Shown here in pieces: positions 7,662 to 15,568 of a stretch of 64,000 nt of DNA. Source of the DNA: RGIG6375 sp964472725 (GTDB lineage: Bacteria > Bacillota > Clostridia > Oscillospirales > Oscillospiraceae); assembly GCA_964472725.1 (NCBI GenBank), contig CAYYLZ010000001.1:1-64000 (forward strand), in the 5' to 3' direction. Positions within the stretch are counted from its first letter, which is position 1, and the number at the start of each line of letters is the position of its first letter. The notes under the pieces were generated by a model. That model was not told the origin of the DNA and searched no databases. It saw nothing but the letters and a program-made list of their open reading frames with translations. Both the position numbers and the translations under genes were made by a program.

Positions 7662-9140
7662 GTGTCTCGCAGCAATGATCATAAATGGTGGGAGTATTGC
7701 CAGAATAACTTTAACGAAGGTATAAAATACGGCATATTTCCTGAATTATACGCTTCAGAAGTTCAGTACAAAGCAGCGCTTGAAGAGGCAAAGGAAAGGT
7801 GGTCACTTCTACTGGAATATGCTGCAGACAATGGTATTAGCCGAGATGAATATGACACTGATGAGGAATTTATAGAAGCTGTTGAAGAAATAAAATATGA
7901 GTGGAGATTATCTGCTTTTGGCGGGGCGGAGTATGGTATATATCCGGAAGATTATGAAACAGAGGAAGAATACCAAAATGCAGTTATGGAGGCAGGAATA
8001 AAAGCTATCGATTTAGATGATAGACTTAAATATGCCAAGATGATTGCAGATAACTACAATATAAGCCAATATTTAGCAAACGGTTTTCCAGACGAGAGAA
8101 CAAAAGAAGCTGCTAAGCAACTTTGTGCGATTATTGAAGGAACGGCATTAATTCCTGTTGACACCAATATTGAAGACGAAACAGAGAAATGCCTATTAAT
8201 ACTAAAGGGTGAGAACACCGCGAGCAAATACATAACCGTTTGGGATGGAATTCTATTCTCTAAGGCAATAAAGGATAATTTTAATGTAAATGTATGTATA
8301 GAAGAAGAGGACAACGAGCAAAACAATGATTTTTCAGATATTTATCGGTCCCTTGCTGAAGATACTGATATCGCTGTCGAGGTGTGGGCCTGGTTAGTTA
8401 AGGAATTTAGTCCATATAAAAAATACATGCGCTATAATCAAAGTATTTATAATGAAATTCTTGATAGCTATTCTGATTACCCTGATTCTTTTCTGGAAAA
8501 AGCAGCGATAAAACTTGGAGAGGATAAGCTATTCAGAGAAGAACTCCTTACGAACAACGAAGAATTTCCATATGAAATATATGAATACATTGTAAAGGCT
8601 ATCGAGCTCAGATTATATAATGTGGCTTCATTAATATTAGAAGCTACTTTAGCAAATCCAATTGCCAGCAGTAAACATCTTAAATATTTAATAAATGATA
8701 TAATAGACGGGTGTGAAAGCAAGGATCTTGACGGAAGGCTTATGAGGGCGTTTCAACGTAAACTCATTCCAATTATTGAAAAAGTAAATAATAAACAAAT
8801 CCAACTACTCTTACCAACGCTTAAAGAAAGAGCGTCTGAATATCTAGCTGATTATCCCGAACCTAAACCATTGCCTATAACTAATGATATATTAGATGGT
8901 ATCGAATGTATCGGAGATATTTATACAATTTACTGTGCAAAATTCCCATTCAGCACGATAAAGTACCACTGCGTAAGTAACGGTGAGAATTATCAAACTG
9001 GTGATAAAGTTTTGGCATTGGTAAAAGGAGAAGAAATAGTACTTGAAATAGTATCGTGCGAAAAATATTATGCAGATAATTGCCCAATAGAGCCTATTGA
9101 TGCAGCATTAATTATCCGTAAGATGAAAATAAGTATATGA
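7662..9140 (+). CDS. Hypothetical protein with YGI-PE-Y repeats (492 aa)
   Basis: A GTG start with AGGAGG 8 nt upstream. The N-terminus holds three related ~25-residue repeats: YGIFPELYASEVQYKAALEE (from 23), a degenerate DNGISRDEYDTDEEFIEAVE (from 56) and EYGIYPEDYETEEEYQNAVM (from 90). This acidic repeat occurs in hypothetical Clostridia proteins. The central part (about 140-400) is helical and rich in E, Y and N; the C-terminus (about 440-492) looks like a small beta domain. No catalytic motif was found. Its base composition is more AT-rich than the neighbours, and it sits right behind a truncated helicase gene, both signs of recent arrival. A hairpin follows the stop. Confidence 0.65.
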   Translation: MSRSNDHKWWEYCQNNFNEGIKYGIFPELYASEVQYKAALEEAKERWSLLLEYAADNGISRDEYDTDEEFIEAVEEIKYEWRLSAFGGAEYGIYPEDYETEEEYQNAVMEAGIKAIDLDDRLKYAKMIADNYNISQYLANGFPDERTKEAAKQLCAIIEGTALIPVDTNIEDETEKCLLILKGENTASKYITVWDGILFSKAIKDNFNVNVCIEEEDNEQNNDFSDIYRSLAEDTDIAVEVWAWLVKEFSPYKKYMRYNQSIYNEILDSYSDYPDSFLEKAAIKLGEDKLFREELLTNNEEFPYEIYEYIVKAIELRLYNVASLILEATLANPIASSKHLKYLINDIIDGCESKDLDGRLMRAFQRKLIPIIEKVNNKQIQLLLPTLKERASEYLADYPEPKPLPITNDILDGIECIGDIYTIYCAKFPFSTIKYHCVSNGENYQTGDKVLALVKGEEIVLEIVSCEKYYADNCPIEPIDAALIIRKMKISI

Positions 9141-9146
9141 AATAAT

Positions 9147-9183
9147 AGGTGAAAAGCAGGATACTTATCCCTGTTTTTCACCT
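9147..9183 (+). terminator. Hairpin after the 492-aa gene
   Basis: AGGTGAAAAGCAGG (9147-9160) pairs with CCTGTTTTTCACCT (9169-9182) with one mismatch. The T-rich arm and following GTTTCAC make a modest terminator. Confidence 0.6.
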
Positions 9184-9273
9184 GTTTCACTGTTACGGTT
9201 GCAAAAGTCTACAATAATCCTCTTATATATGCGCCGTGAGGAACGGCAGCCATATTTGAAAGGATTTGACAAA

Positions 9274-9621
9274 ATGAGAAGAAAGATTACTGACGAGGAA
9301 CTGTTGGCGCTTATCGAGAAAAACGAGAATTTTCGTGGGAAATACGCGGATTTGGTCAGGGTGGAGAAATTCAATGAAGTGTTGGAAATACTTGAATTTG
9401 AGCTGGCCGATATGATACCTGTACGGCAGATATCGGTTGCTCCGGCATCGCCAAAAGAGCGCTGGGGAATGATATACGCAGATATGCCCTGCGCGTTTTT
9501 TATGTCGGGAGAAAAACTGGAACTTATGAATATGTGCATGGCCAAAGCTGATGCGGTGACAATGGCGGTGGTTGATGGACACATACGTATCAGCTTCGGG
9601 TTTGACATTTGGCAAGAATAA
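9274..9621 (+). CDS. Hypothetical protein (115 aa)
   Basis: The start is placed at ATG 9274, which has AAAGGAT 7 nt upstream; an in-frame start at 9199 has no ribosome binding site. The sequence (MRRKITDEELLALIEKNENF, then EVLEILEFELADMIPVRQ) is helix-rich, with a beta-like end (AVVDGHIRISFGFDIW). The family was not recognised. It lies 80 nt before the AAA+ operon and may be functionally linked to it, but the operon has its own extended -10 promoter. Confidence 0.55.
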   Translation: MRRKITDEELLALIEKNENFRGKYADLVRVEKFNEVLEILEFELADMIPVRQISVAPASPKERWGMIYADMPCAFFMSGEKLELMNMCMAKADAVTMAVVDGHIRISFGFDIWQE

Positions 9622-9666
9622 AAAATATAAAAATTGAAAACTATCCTGTTTATAACCGATTTGATG

Positions 9667-9675
9667 TGATATACT
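9667..9675 (+). promoter_or_regulatory. Extended -10 promoter of the AAA+ operon
   Basis: TGATATACT: an extended -10 element (TG at 9667-9668, TATACT at 9670-9675) with no good -35, about 27 nt upstream of the AAA+ gene. Confidence 0.45.
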
Positions 9676-9701
9676 AAAAAAAACTGCTAAGGAGTACGTT
9701 T

Positions 9702-11297
9702 ATGGATCGCTATAAAGAGTATTCAGATAAATATCGTAAGGTAATGGGATTCCTCAATAAGCATTTGCCTGAGACTGTAAAATCTGAGTTTGAAAAATTC
9801 TCACTGGCTGCAATTCTGCGTGTCTGGGGCAGTAATGACCTTTACTCGCCGGACTATAAGTTTGCATTGAACCTTACATACGGCAAGGAATATAGTGTTG
9901 AGCAGATTATTACGGGAATGCGCTGCTGCTTTGAACCGGAGCGCGAGATGGCAATTCCCGGCTTTTTTAAACAGCTGGTGAAGTATGACCTCACGATGGG
10001 CGGAAACCGCTGTGAGGAGTTTATTTCCCATTTCAATGAGTTGTTGGTTTTGGGTACGTTGGTCAACAGAGACTTTACTATAGACGAGTCCAACGCGATA
10101 ATGGGGATAATAGGACGTCTTGAGCGATACTGCGAGCTTGAGGGTTTGAAAATAAAGAATCTGTCCGGACCGGGTGCCAAAGTTACACCGCTGCTTAAGG
10201 AAAGCTACCTTTCGAAGGTCGAAATTGAAGAGGAAGAAGAGAAGGACTCCGCGAAGTATAATTCGTGGGAAGTCATTGACAGCATAAAAGAAATTGTTTC
10301 TCCCGATTGGGATGGTACATTGCCCGGAGGTAAAGGAAGTGTAAACGGCGGGAAAAAGGACAAACCTGATATTATCCTGTCCGTTAATATCAATTCATCT
10401 GATGACGACGGCGGCAAGGTATCCGCTAGAAAAAAGCAGGAAGACAAGCTGCCTGAAGCAACGATAGATACAAGTAGCAGTTTTGACGAGCTGATGGATG
10501 AGCTTAACAGTCTTATAGGACTTGAGAGCGTTAAAAAAGATGTTCGCAGTCTAATGAATTTTCTGAAAATTGCCAAAGCGCGAAAAGACCGCGGTATGCA
10601 GGTCCCAACTATTTCTTATCACCTTGTATTTACCGGTAACCCCGGAACAGGTAAAACCACGATCGCTCGATTGATTGCTAAACTGTATTACCACATGGGC
10701 CTGCTCCCCAAAGGACAATTTGTCGAAGCTGACAGAAGCTCACTTGTTGCCGGATATCTTGGACAGACTGCCATTAAGACACAAAAAGTGATAGAGAGTG
10801 CTCTAGGTGGCGTGCTGTTCATTGATGAAGCCTATGCACTTGCAGGGGAGAAGGACGATAATTACGGCACAGAAGCAATTGAAACCCTCCTCAAGGCAAT
10901 GGAAGATCACAGAGATGAGCTTGTAGTAATTGTTGCAGGTTACGATGAACTGATGGATAAATTCATCAATTCCAATCCTGGTTTGGCATCCAGATTCAAT
11001 AAATATTTTAGATTCCCGGACTATACCGGTGAAGAGATGCGTGATATTTTCAAGCGTTTCTGCGATACAAACGGTTATTCCATTACTGGTGATATAGAAA
11101 CGGAACTTCTGAAGTATTTTACCGAACTGTACTTTGATCGTGGAGAAAACTTCGGTAATGCCAGAACAGTAAGAAATCTCTTTGAACGCGTTATACAGAA
11201 GCAGGCAGATAGACTTGCTGTTGCTGACAGTTTTACAAATGAGGAACTGGAGTGTATTACTGATTCTGATATCACAACGGCAATAGAAAGTATGTAA
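9702..11297 (+). CDS. CbxX/CfqX (SpoVK-like) AAA+ ATPase with TerB-like N-terminus
   Basis: A 531-residue protein. Residues 1-150 are helical and acidic, resembling a TerB-like domain (weak call). Residues 185-260 are a charged linker. From about 262, DELNSLIGLESVKKDVR begins a CbxX-type AAA+ module: Walker A GNPGTGKTT (312-320), Walker B LFIDEAYAL with D375/E376, and ASRFNKYFRFPDY with the arginine finger. CbxX-family ATPases remodel protein complexes; members occur in Rubisco activation, sporulation, type VII secretion and several phage-defence neighbourhoods. AAGGAG precedes the ATG. It begins an operon with a J-like coiled-coil protein and a HIRAN protein (25-nt gap, then 8-nt overlap), so the three probably act together. 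Confidence 0.85.
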   Translation: MDRYKEYSDKYRKVMGFLNKHLPETVKSEFEKFSLAAILRVWGSNDLYSPDYKFALNLTYGKEYSVEQIITGMRCCFEPEREMAIPGFFKQLVKYDLTMGGNRCEEFISHFNELLVLGTLVNRDFTIDESNAIMGIIGRLERYCELEGLKIKNLSGPGAKVTPLLKESYLSKVEIEEEEEKDSAKYNSWEVIDSIKEIVSPDWDGTLPGGKGSVNGGKKDKPDIILSVNINSSDDDGGKVSARKKQEDKLPEATIDTSSSFDELMDELNSLIGLESVKKDVRSLMNFLKIAKARKDRGMQVPTISYHLVFTGNPGTGKTTIARLIAKLYYHMGLLPKGQFVEADRSSLVAGYLGQTAIKTQKVIESALGGVLFIDEAYALAGEKDDNYGTEAIETLLKAMEDHRDELVVIVAGYDELMDKFINSNPGLASRFNKYFRFPDYTGEEMRDIFKRFCDTNGYSITGDIETELLKYFTELYFDRGENFGNARTVRNLFERVIQKQADRLAVADSFTNEELECITDSDITTAIESM

Positions 11298-11322
11298 GCA
11301 AAAGCGGAGGTGTGACTATATA

Positions 11323-12231
11323 ATGTTGGCTGCCCAAAACTATTCATATTGGCTGATTGAAGAAATCGACGCTGCACGACTTGCTTTGCTTGGTGTACTG
11401 GAAGAGGAAGATAGGCTGCTACTCAGTGAAGCACCTGCCCTGAAAGCTGAGTACATGGAAAAAATAGGCTCGTATGAGCAGACTGTTATGGAGTCGGAGC
11501 TGGAAGCCGCACTACTGGAAAAGAAGCTCGAGCTTATAATGAAGGCTATTAATCGTCGTGAGCCTGTGGATATGACAAAAATTGAGTCTGAACTGGAAAC
11601 CTATAAAAAAGAGCTCTTAAAAGAATTAGATTTGGGCGATATGAGTTCCGGAAGGCAAAACCGCGAAGAGTGGCCTGAAGAAAAAGAAAAAGAATTCCAG
11701 GCTATGTACCGAGCAATTCTCGATCATTTTCACCCGACATTAAATCCGGATATAACTAAAACGCAGCGTGATTTATATAATAAAGCTGTGGATGCATACA
11801 GACGTCATAATTTTGATGCGCTGCAGCTTGTCTATGATATGCTTTTTGTAAAGAGATATTTGAATATAACACTTAAGCGCGGTGGATTAGTAGGAAAAGA
11901 TGATGCGAATTTGGCTGCTCAGTATAAAACTGAGTACAGCTTGTCCGATTATTCGTTAGCAGGGGAGTTGTACACATGCTTTGAACGTCTCGAGTCAGAT
12001 GCAATACTTGAAAAGGAGGCGGCTAAGTACAGGGCTGAATATAAGCGCAGATACATTGAGATTGAACAGTTGATGGAGAGCTTCCCCTTTAATGCCCGAG
12101 ACACATTAACTGACCCTTCTAAAACAGATGAATATGTGCAGCAGCTGCGTTCGCGTCACGAAAGGAGCAAGTCGGATATAGCGGAGCTGGTAGCGCGTAT
12201 CGACGAAGCAATGGAGGAAGCCAATGGATGA
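11323..12231 (+). CDS. Coiled-coil protein with degenerate J-domain-like segment
   Basis: A 302-residue acidic protein. Residues 18-105 are predicted coiled coil. Residues 125-170 (EFQAMYRAILDHFHPTLNPD, then TQRDLYNKAVDAYRRHNF) resemble helices II-III of a DnaJ domain, but the diagnostic HPD reads HPT, so Hsp70 stimulation is doubtful. Residues 210-300 are helical again. GCGGAGGTG precedes the ATG. The 3' end overlaps the HIRAN gene by 8 nt. Between an AAA+ remodeller and a HIRAN protein, an adaptor or substrate-bridging role is plausible but inferred. Confidence 0.65.
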   Translation: MLAAQNYSYWLIEEIDAARLALLGVLEEEDRLLLSEAPALKAEYMEKIGSYEQTVMESELEAALLEKKLELIMKAINRREPVDMTKIESELETYKKELLKELDLGDMSSGRQNREEWPEEKEKEFQAMYRAILDHFHPTLNPDITKTQRDLYNKAVDAYRRHNFDALQLVYDMLFVKRYLNITLKRGGLVGKDDANLAAQYKTEYSLSDYSLAGELYTCFERLESDAILEKEAAKYRAEYKRRYIEIEQLMESFPFNARDTLTDPSKTDEYVQQLRSRHERSKSDIAELVARIDEAMEEANG

Positions 12232-12673
12232 AGCTGTAATGCAATATAAGGAAAGTCCTATTAGAAGCGGATTTTTCAACAGTGATCCATTTAAGCGGAA
12301 AAAGAAGCTGATCCTTGTTCTCAAGACAGGTATCGCCGGTCTGCAGTTCAATGTTGATGTTGATACAACGGAAGGGCAGAAACTGCTTGATAGATTGACA
12401 CCCGGAACGGAACTTAGATTGTATAGAGATGCAGATAACGAGTTCGATGAATGGGCGATAGCAGTCGAAACATGCGGCCAGGAAGCGTTGGGGCATATAA
12501 CCCGCTTCAAAAACGAAACCATTGCACGCTTGATGGATCATGGTAAAAAATTCGTTGCCTTCGTTGACGAAAAAACAGAAGATGAGGAAGAATACGAAGA
12601 GAGAAACATACGGCGAAAAAGAGCTCCTACAGAAAATTTTGAATTACCGTTCTCTGTGTATATGGAAGAGTAA
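12224..12673 (+). CDS. HIRAN domain protein
   Basis: A 149-residue protein. Residues 25-105 (GLQFNVDVD, LTPGTELRLYRDADNEFDEW, LGHITRF) match the HIRAN domain, an OB-like beta fold known from the Rad5/HLTF helicases where it binds 3' single-stranded DNA ends, and found stand-alone in many bacterial mobile-element operons. The C-terminal 40 residues are highly charged (EDEEEYEERNIRRKRAP). It is translated from an ATG within the end of the preceding gene, so it is translationally coupled. The context suggests that DNA-end or damage sensing is connected to the AAA+ ATPase. Confidence 0.8.
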   Translation: MDEAVMQYKESPIRSGFFNSDPFKRKKKLILVLKTGIAGLQFNVDVDTTEGQKLLDRLTPGTELRLYRDADNEFDEWAIAVETCGQEALGHITRFKNETIARLMDHGKKFVAFVDEKTEDEEEYEERNIRRKRAPTENFELPFSVYMEE

Positions 12674-12679
12674 GCAAAC

Positions 12680-12721
12680 AGGACCGTATCCCGGTGCATT
12701 AGGGATACGGTCCTGCTTTTT
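12680..12721 (+). terminator. Intrinsic terminator of the AAA+/HIRAN operon
   Basis: Perfect 13-bp arms AGGACCGTATCCC (12680-12692) and GGGATACGGTCCT (12702-12714), then GCTTTTTG, 7 nt after the HIRAN stop codon. Confidence 0.85.
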
Positions 12722-12767
12722 GATTAATGCTGAAGTTTATTTTGAAGCGATATTGTATTATTTTGTG

Positions 12768-12959
12768 TTATGTTTTAGCTGCGAAAAGTGCAATCCACAG
12801 GATAATGCCAACGATGGTCAAAACTATGCCAATGACTTTTTCTTTTGTACTGTCCTTGGTGAGCAGATAGATGCCGGCAATAGGCATCAAGACAATTGCA
12901 ATAAGGACGATAAAAATCGCAAGTGCTCCGTCAGAACTGCTATTTTGCTTTCGGTTCAT
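12768..12959 (-). CDS. Small two-helix membrane protein
   Basis: A 63-residue protein starting MNRKQNSSSDGALAIF, with AAAGGAG 7 nt before the chosen ATG; longer frames to 13028 lack support. There are two hydrophobic segments (about 12-31 and 41-60) joined by the charged turn LLTKDSTKEK. The family was not recognised. Convergent with the AAA+ operon and probably monocistronic. Confidence 0.5.
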   Translation of the reverse strand: MNRKQNSSSDGALAIFIVLIAIVLMPIAGIYLLTKDSTKEKVIGIVLTIVGIILWIALFAAKT

Positions 12960-13075
12960 GGTCATTCTCCTTTGATACGTGATTGAGCTGTGTACCGTTG
13001 AGCTAAGCATACACCTACTGCTGTCCATTAATCTGTACTTTCAATCACGCTTCGGGTGTTTTTATATCCCAATTC

Positions 13076-13190
13076 CCGTTATGTACCCAACTTCAACCTT
13101 ATGCCCAACCCTTGTCCTATCAACCCGCTCGTATCTCGCAGTTCGTATGTGACACATCTTCTTGAGAATTTTGGGGAATTATGTCGAAAA
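13076..13190 (-). repeat. SASP-tail repeat, copy 1
   Basis: Read on the minus strand this encodes a degenerate C-terminal end of a small acid-soluble spore protein (compare PVRTARYERVDRTKVGYKVE in the intact gene at 28532), preceded by a conserved ~25-bp sequence (CATAATtCCcCAAAATTCtC) that is not SASP. On the plus strand that part reads as GGGGAATTATGTCG. The rest of 12960-13301 holds only this repeat and the hairpin at 13243. Confidence 0.75.
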
Positions 13191-13242
13191 AAGAAAGTTT
13201 TACATAGATTTTATGTATTATATATGATATGAAAAGAACGAA

Positions 13243-13276
13243 AACAGAGTAGTCCGAATGGGCTACTCTGTTTTTG
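13243..13276. terminator. Bidirectional hairpin terminator
   Basis: AACAGAGTAG (13243-13252) and CTACTCTGTT (13263-13272) with T-runs on both strands (TTTTTGG on plus, TTTTCGTTCTTTTC on minus). It lies beyond the 3' end of the HTH gene at 13302 and would end that minus-strand operon. Confidence 0.7.
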
Positions 13277-13301
13277 GCTATACCATGAGTTCTAATTTAG
13301 T

Positions 13302-13835
13302 TTATTGATAGCTTTCGACATAGAGCAAGGTTCGTCTTGCGGTAGCCAAACTGACCTTATCAGAGGTACCGTGCTTTAGCCATGCATTTACATTGCCTGA
13401 GTTTAAATTGAGGTCCGTATAGATACGATAATTAGATACACCATATCGCTCTTGTAAACGCATGATTTTTTGGCGCATCAGTTCCTTTGTATGATCGTCT
13501 GATTGTCCTTTGTTCTTTTTGCTTTGGAAACTTCGCCAAACCTTGTGGTATTCTTCAGGAAGCGTAACGGAAGATGTCTCAAACAACTGTGTCATTTCCT
13601 CTGTACTATATTGTGAAACCATTTCCTTATACACTGCAAATAAGTTTGGATCTTTGGTTGCTTTCAGTAGTACTGCTTGCTTTCCGGAATAAAGAGCATA
13701 TAGGAGAAGCGGTTCTCTGAGCCTGGGACTATCGCTGCTTGCTTCTTTGGCTAGTTTGTATAAACTGGTTGTATTGGACTTGGATAACTGTTTTACATAC
13801 TGTGTTAGAAAACCTTTGAATGTTAGTTCTCGCAT
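13302..13835 (-). CDS. HTH protein, partner of nucleotidyltransferase (TA-like)
   Basis: A 177-residue protein. The start is set at ATG 13835, with GAGGTGG 6 nt upstream; a GTG at 13844 is the alternative. The C-terminal segment (YGVSNYRIYTDLNLNSGNVN, then AWLKHG) looks like a Cro/XRE-type helix-turn-helix with an unusual turn; the N-terminal two-thirds is helical. It overlaps the upstream nucleotidyltransferase gene by 13 nt. The pairing recalls AbiE-type type IV toxin-antitoxin modules (HTH antitoxin, nucleotidyltransferase toxin), although here the nucleotidyltransferase comes first and this is not an obvious AbiEi homologue. Confidence 0.6.
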   Translation of the reverse strand: MRELTFKGFLTQYVKQLSKSNTTSLYKLAKEASSDSPRLREPLLLYALYSGKQAVLLKATKDPNLFAVYKEMVSQYSTEEMTQLFETSSVTLPEEYHKVWRSFQSKKNKGQSDDHTKELMRQKIMRLQERYGVSNYRIYTDLNLNSGNVNAWLKHGTSDKVSLATARRTLLYVESYQ

Positions 13836-14362
13836 GGACACCACCTCTCTACATATGCCTTGTAACTATCAAGAAATTGTCTGTACTGGAATTCGTTTAA
13901 GGCGGAAGCTTTTGCTTCGTCGTCTGCTGTTGCCAAATGCTCCAGGCGCTTCCAATCAATTGCTGCGAGCACCTTGGAATCGCTGATGTCCTGAATATCT
14001 GTTGTTCTCGCAGAGTACAGCTTTGCTATCACAATATCTTCTAAAGATGCTGTGTAGAAATCAATCCGGCGACCATTGGTGAGTATCGGCACGAGTCTGT
14101 CATCATAGTTATATGGGAAATTGTTGACAAACGTTTTCACTCGAGTATTAATATCATATTTTTCGAGTAGGTCAACAATCTCGGGGGAGACATCCAGCGC
14201 ATCAATATCATGTGTAGCGCGAGTTATTGTTTCCAACAAAATCAGTGCGCTACCGCCAACGATAACCATTCTAAACCTACGGTCATCATCGAAAAGCAAA
14301 TCGGCATCCTCGTCCAAGCGTGCCAAACGCTTCATCAAATCTTCTTTGAAATAACTACTCAT
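13823..14362 (-). CDS. DUF6036/AbiEii-like nucleotidyltransferase (toxin candidate)
   Basis: A 179-residue protein. VIVGGSALILLETITRATHD followed by IDAL (about 33-56) is the nucleotidyltransferase signature, with GGS and the metal-binding D-I-D. RRIDFYTASLEDIVIAKLYS (about 98-117) is typical of this family. Such proteins transfer nucleotides to tRNA or proteins; in type IV toxin-antitoxin systems they inhibit growth until countered by a partner. AAAGGAT lies 8 nt before the ATG, and a consensus promoter (14407-14435) drives it. Translational overlap with the HTH gene supports a two-gene module flanked on both sides by SASP-tail repeats. Confidence 0.7.
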   Translation of the reverse strand: MSSYFKEDLMKRLARLDEDADLLFDDDRRFRMVIVGGSALILLETITRATHDIDALDVSPEIVDLLEKYDINTRVKTFVNNFPYNYDDRLVPILTNGRRIDFYTASLEDIVIAKLYSARTTDIQDISDSKVLAAIDWKRLEHLATADDEAKASALNEFQYRQFLDSYKAYVERWCPCEN

Positions 14363-14406
14363 CGCTTAAAATCCTTTGAAATAAATAATACTATTAATCA
14401 ATCATT

Positions 14407-14445
14407 ATTATATGTGCTTTTTGGTAGTCTGTCAATAGCGCTATT
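14407..14445 (-). promoter_or_regulatory. Consensus promoter with palindromic operator for the NTase module
   Basis: On the minus strand: TTGACA (14435-14430), 17-bp spacer, TATAAT (14412-14407), a perfect consensus promoter. The perfect 12-bp palindrome AATAGCGCTATT (14434-14445) abuts the -35 and could be bound by the HTH partner. Confidence 0.75.
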
Positions 14446-14480
14446 ATAAAGCAATTCAAAAACCGCGGTGTTATTATGTT

Positions 14481-14602
14481 CCAACCCCCACTATGTACTC
14501 TATCTCAACCTTATGCCCAGCCCTTGTCCTGTCAACACGGTCGTATTTCGCAGTTCGTATGCGACACATCTTCTTGGGAATTTTGGAGGATTATGTCAAG
14601 GA
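14481..14602 (-). repeat. SASP-tail repeat, copy 2
   Basis: Minus-strand reading gives K-KMCRIRTAKYDRVDRTRAG, then HKVEIEYIVG, clearly the C-terminus of an alpha/beta SASP, preceded in frame by a stop (TTG ACA TAA) and the shared non-SASP segment. It lies in the ~390-bp gap between the nucleotidyltransferase module and the DUF4160 module; apart from the two promoters nothing else is seen there. Confidence 0.8.
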
Positions 14603-14698
14603 AGAAAAACATTTGTTGATTATTGGTGTGAAATAGTGTTTGATTCGAATAAAGCGTGAGAATATGGTTCAAAGTAAATCTAATAGGAGTAAAATATA

Positions 14699-14727
14699 TT
14701 GACCATATCACGATACCGTGATATAAT
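14699..14727 (+). promoter_or_regulatory. Promoter with embedded operator for the DUF4160/DUF2442 pair
   Basis: TTGACC (14699-14704), 17-bp spacer, TATAAT (14722-14727). The inverted repeat TATCACG-N4-CGTGATA (14706-14723) fills the spacer, a classic autorepression layout for toxin-antitoxin operons. Confidence 0.75.
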
Positions 14728-14754
14728 TGAGGCGCAAAGAAAGGAGGCATAACA

Positions 14755-15009
14755 GTGCCGGTATTGTCTAGATTTTATGGAATTGTAATCAGAATGTATT
14801 TCCTGCAGAGTGAACATAATCCTCCGCATATCCATGCAATTTACAACGATGATGTTGCGGCAATTGATTTTATGACCGGTGAGATTATCGAGGGAGATCT
14901 TCCAGCGAAAGCTCTTGCGATGGTAAGAGAATGGCTTTCGATTCACAAATATACGCTGCAGGAAATGTGGGAAACGCAGGAATTTAAGAAAATTCCGCCG
15001 CTGGAATAA
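14755..15009 (+). CDS. DUF4160 family protein (toxin-antitoxin-like)
   Basis: An 84-residue protein with a GTG start, AAAGGAGG 8 nt upstream. LSRFYGIVIRMY (4-15) and HNPPHIHAIY (22-31) are the family hallmark: the PPHIH(A/V) motif plus the following EIIEGDLP segment. DUF4160 proteins nearly always neighbour a DUF2442 protein, as here (11 nt downstream), and the pair is treated as a toxin-antitoxin-like module of unknown biochemistry. Promoter and operator lie directly upstream. Confidence 0.85.
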   Translation: MPVLSRFYGIVIRMYFLQSEHNPPHIHAIYNDDVAAIDFMTGEIIEGDLPAKALAMVREWLSIHKYTLQEMWETQEFKKIPPLE

Positions 15010-15020
15010 GGAGGTTTTCT

Positions 15021-15455
15021 ATGTTTCATAAAGTGAAGAATGTATCTCCGCTTCCTGAGTTCAAGTTGAGCGTCCAATTCAGTGAAGGTGTTACTAAAAT
15101 TTATGATGTGTCTCAGCTTTTTGAAAAGATTGCAGTATTCAAACATTTCGAAGAGCACCCTGAAGAGTTCGGCTGTGTTTCTGTAGACGTGGGTGGGTAC
15201 GGCATTGTTTGGAATGATGATTTGGATCTGTCTTGTGATGAGCTGTGGGAACACGGTGTTCAAGTGGAAACACCGTTTGATGGCTTGATGGCGTTTAGCG
15301 ATGCCACAGAATTGTGGGGACTGAACGAGAGTACCTTGAGGAAGGCTATTACTTACGGTAAACTTGTAAACGGAGTTGATGTTTGTAAGTTTGGAAAGCA
15401 GTGGGTTATTTCCGCTGAAGCCATGGAAAGGGAATATGGATCTGCGTTAAGCTGA
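15021..15455 (+). CDS. DUF2442 protein with C-terminal HTH
   Basis: A 144-residue protein. Residues 1-80 form a DUF2442 domain (EFKLSVQFSEG, YDVSQLFE, GYGIVWNDDLDL). Residues 88-140 (MAFSDATELWGLNESTLRKA, then KFGKQWVISAEAMEREYG) form a helix-turn-helix of the kind found in DUF2442 fusions and suited to binding the 18-bp inverted repeat in the promoter. It is the likely antitoxin and autoregulator of the upstream DUF4160 protein. AAGGAGG precedes the ATG. Fragments of relatives of this gene occur at 16561 and 39816. Confidence 0.8.
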   Translation: MFHKVKNVSPLPEFKLSVQFSEGVTKIYDVSQLFEKIAVFKHFEEHPEEFGCVSVDVGGYGIVWNDDLDLSCDELWEHGVQVETPFDGLMAFSDATELWGLNESTLRKAITYGKLVNGVDVCKFGKQWVISAEAMEREYGSALS

Positions 15456-15568
15456 TGGTATATTAGCGCGCAAAGTAAACTGTACTCTAATTTATTGGTC
15501 AGATTAGTTTTGAACGGAAAGATAAATAACAAAGGACGAGATACTTCAGAGAAAACGGAGGGAGAAAC

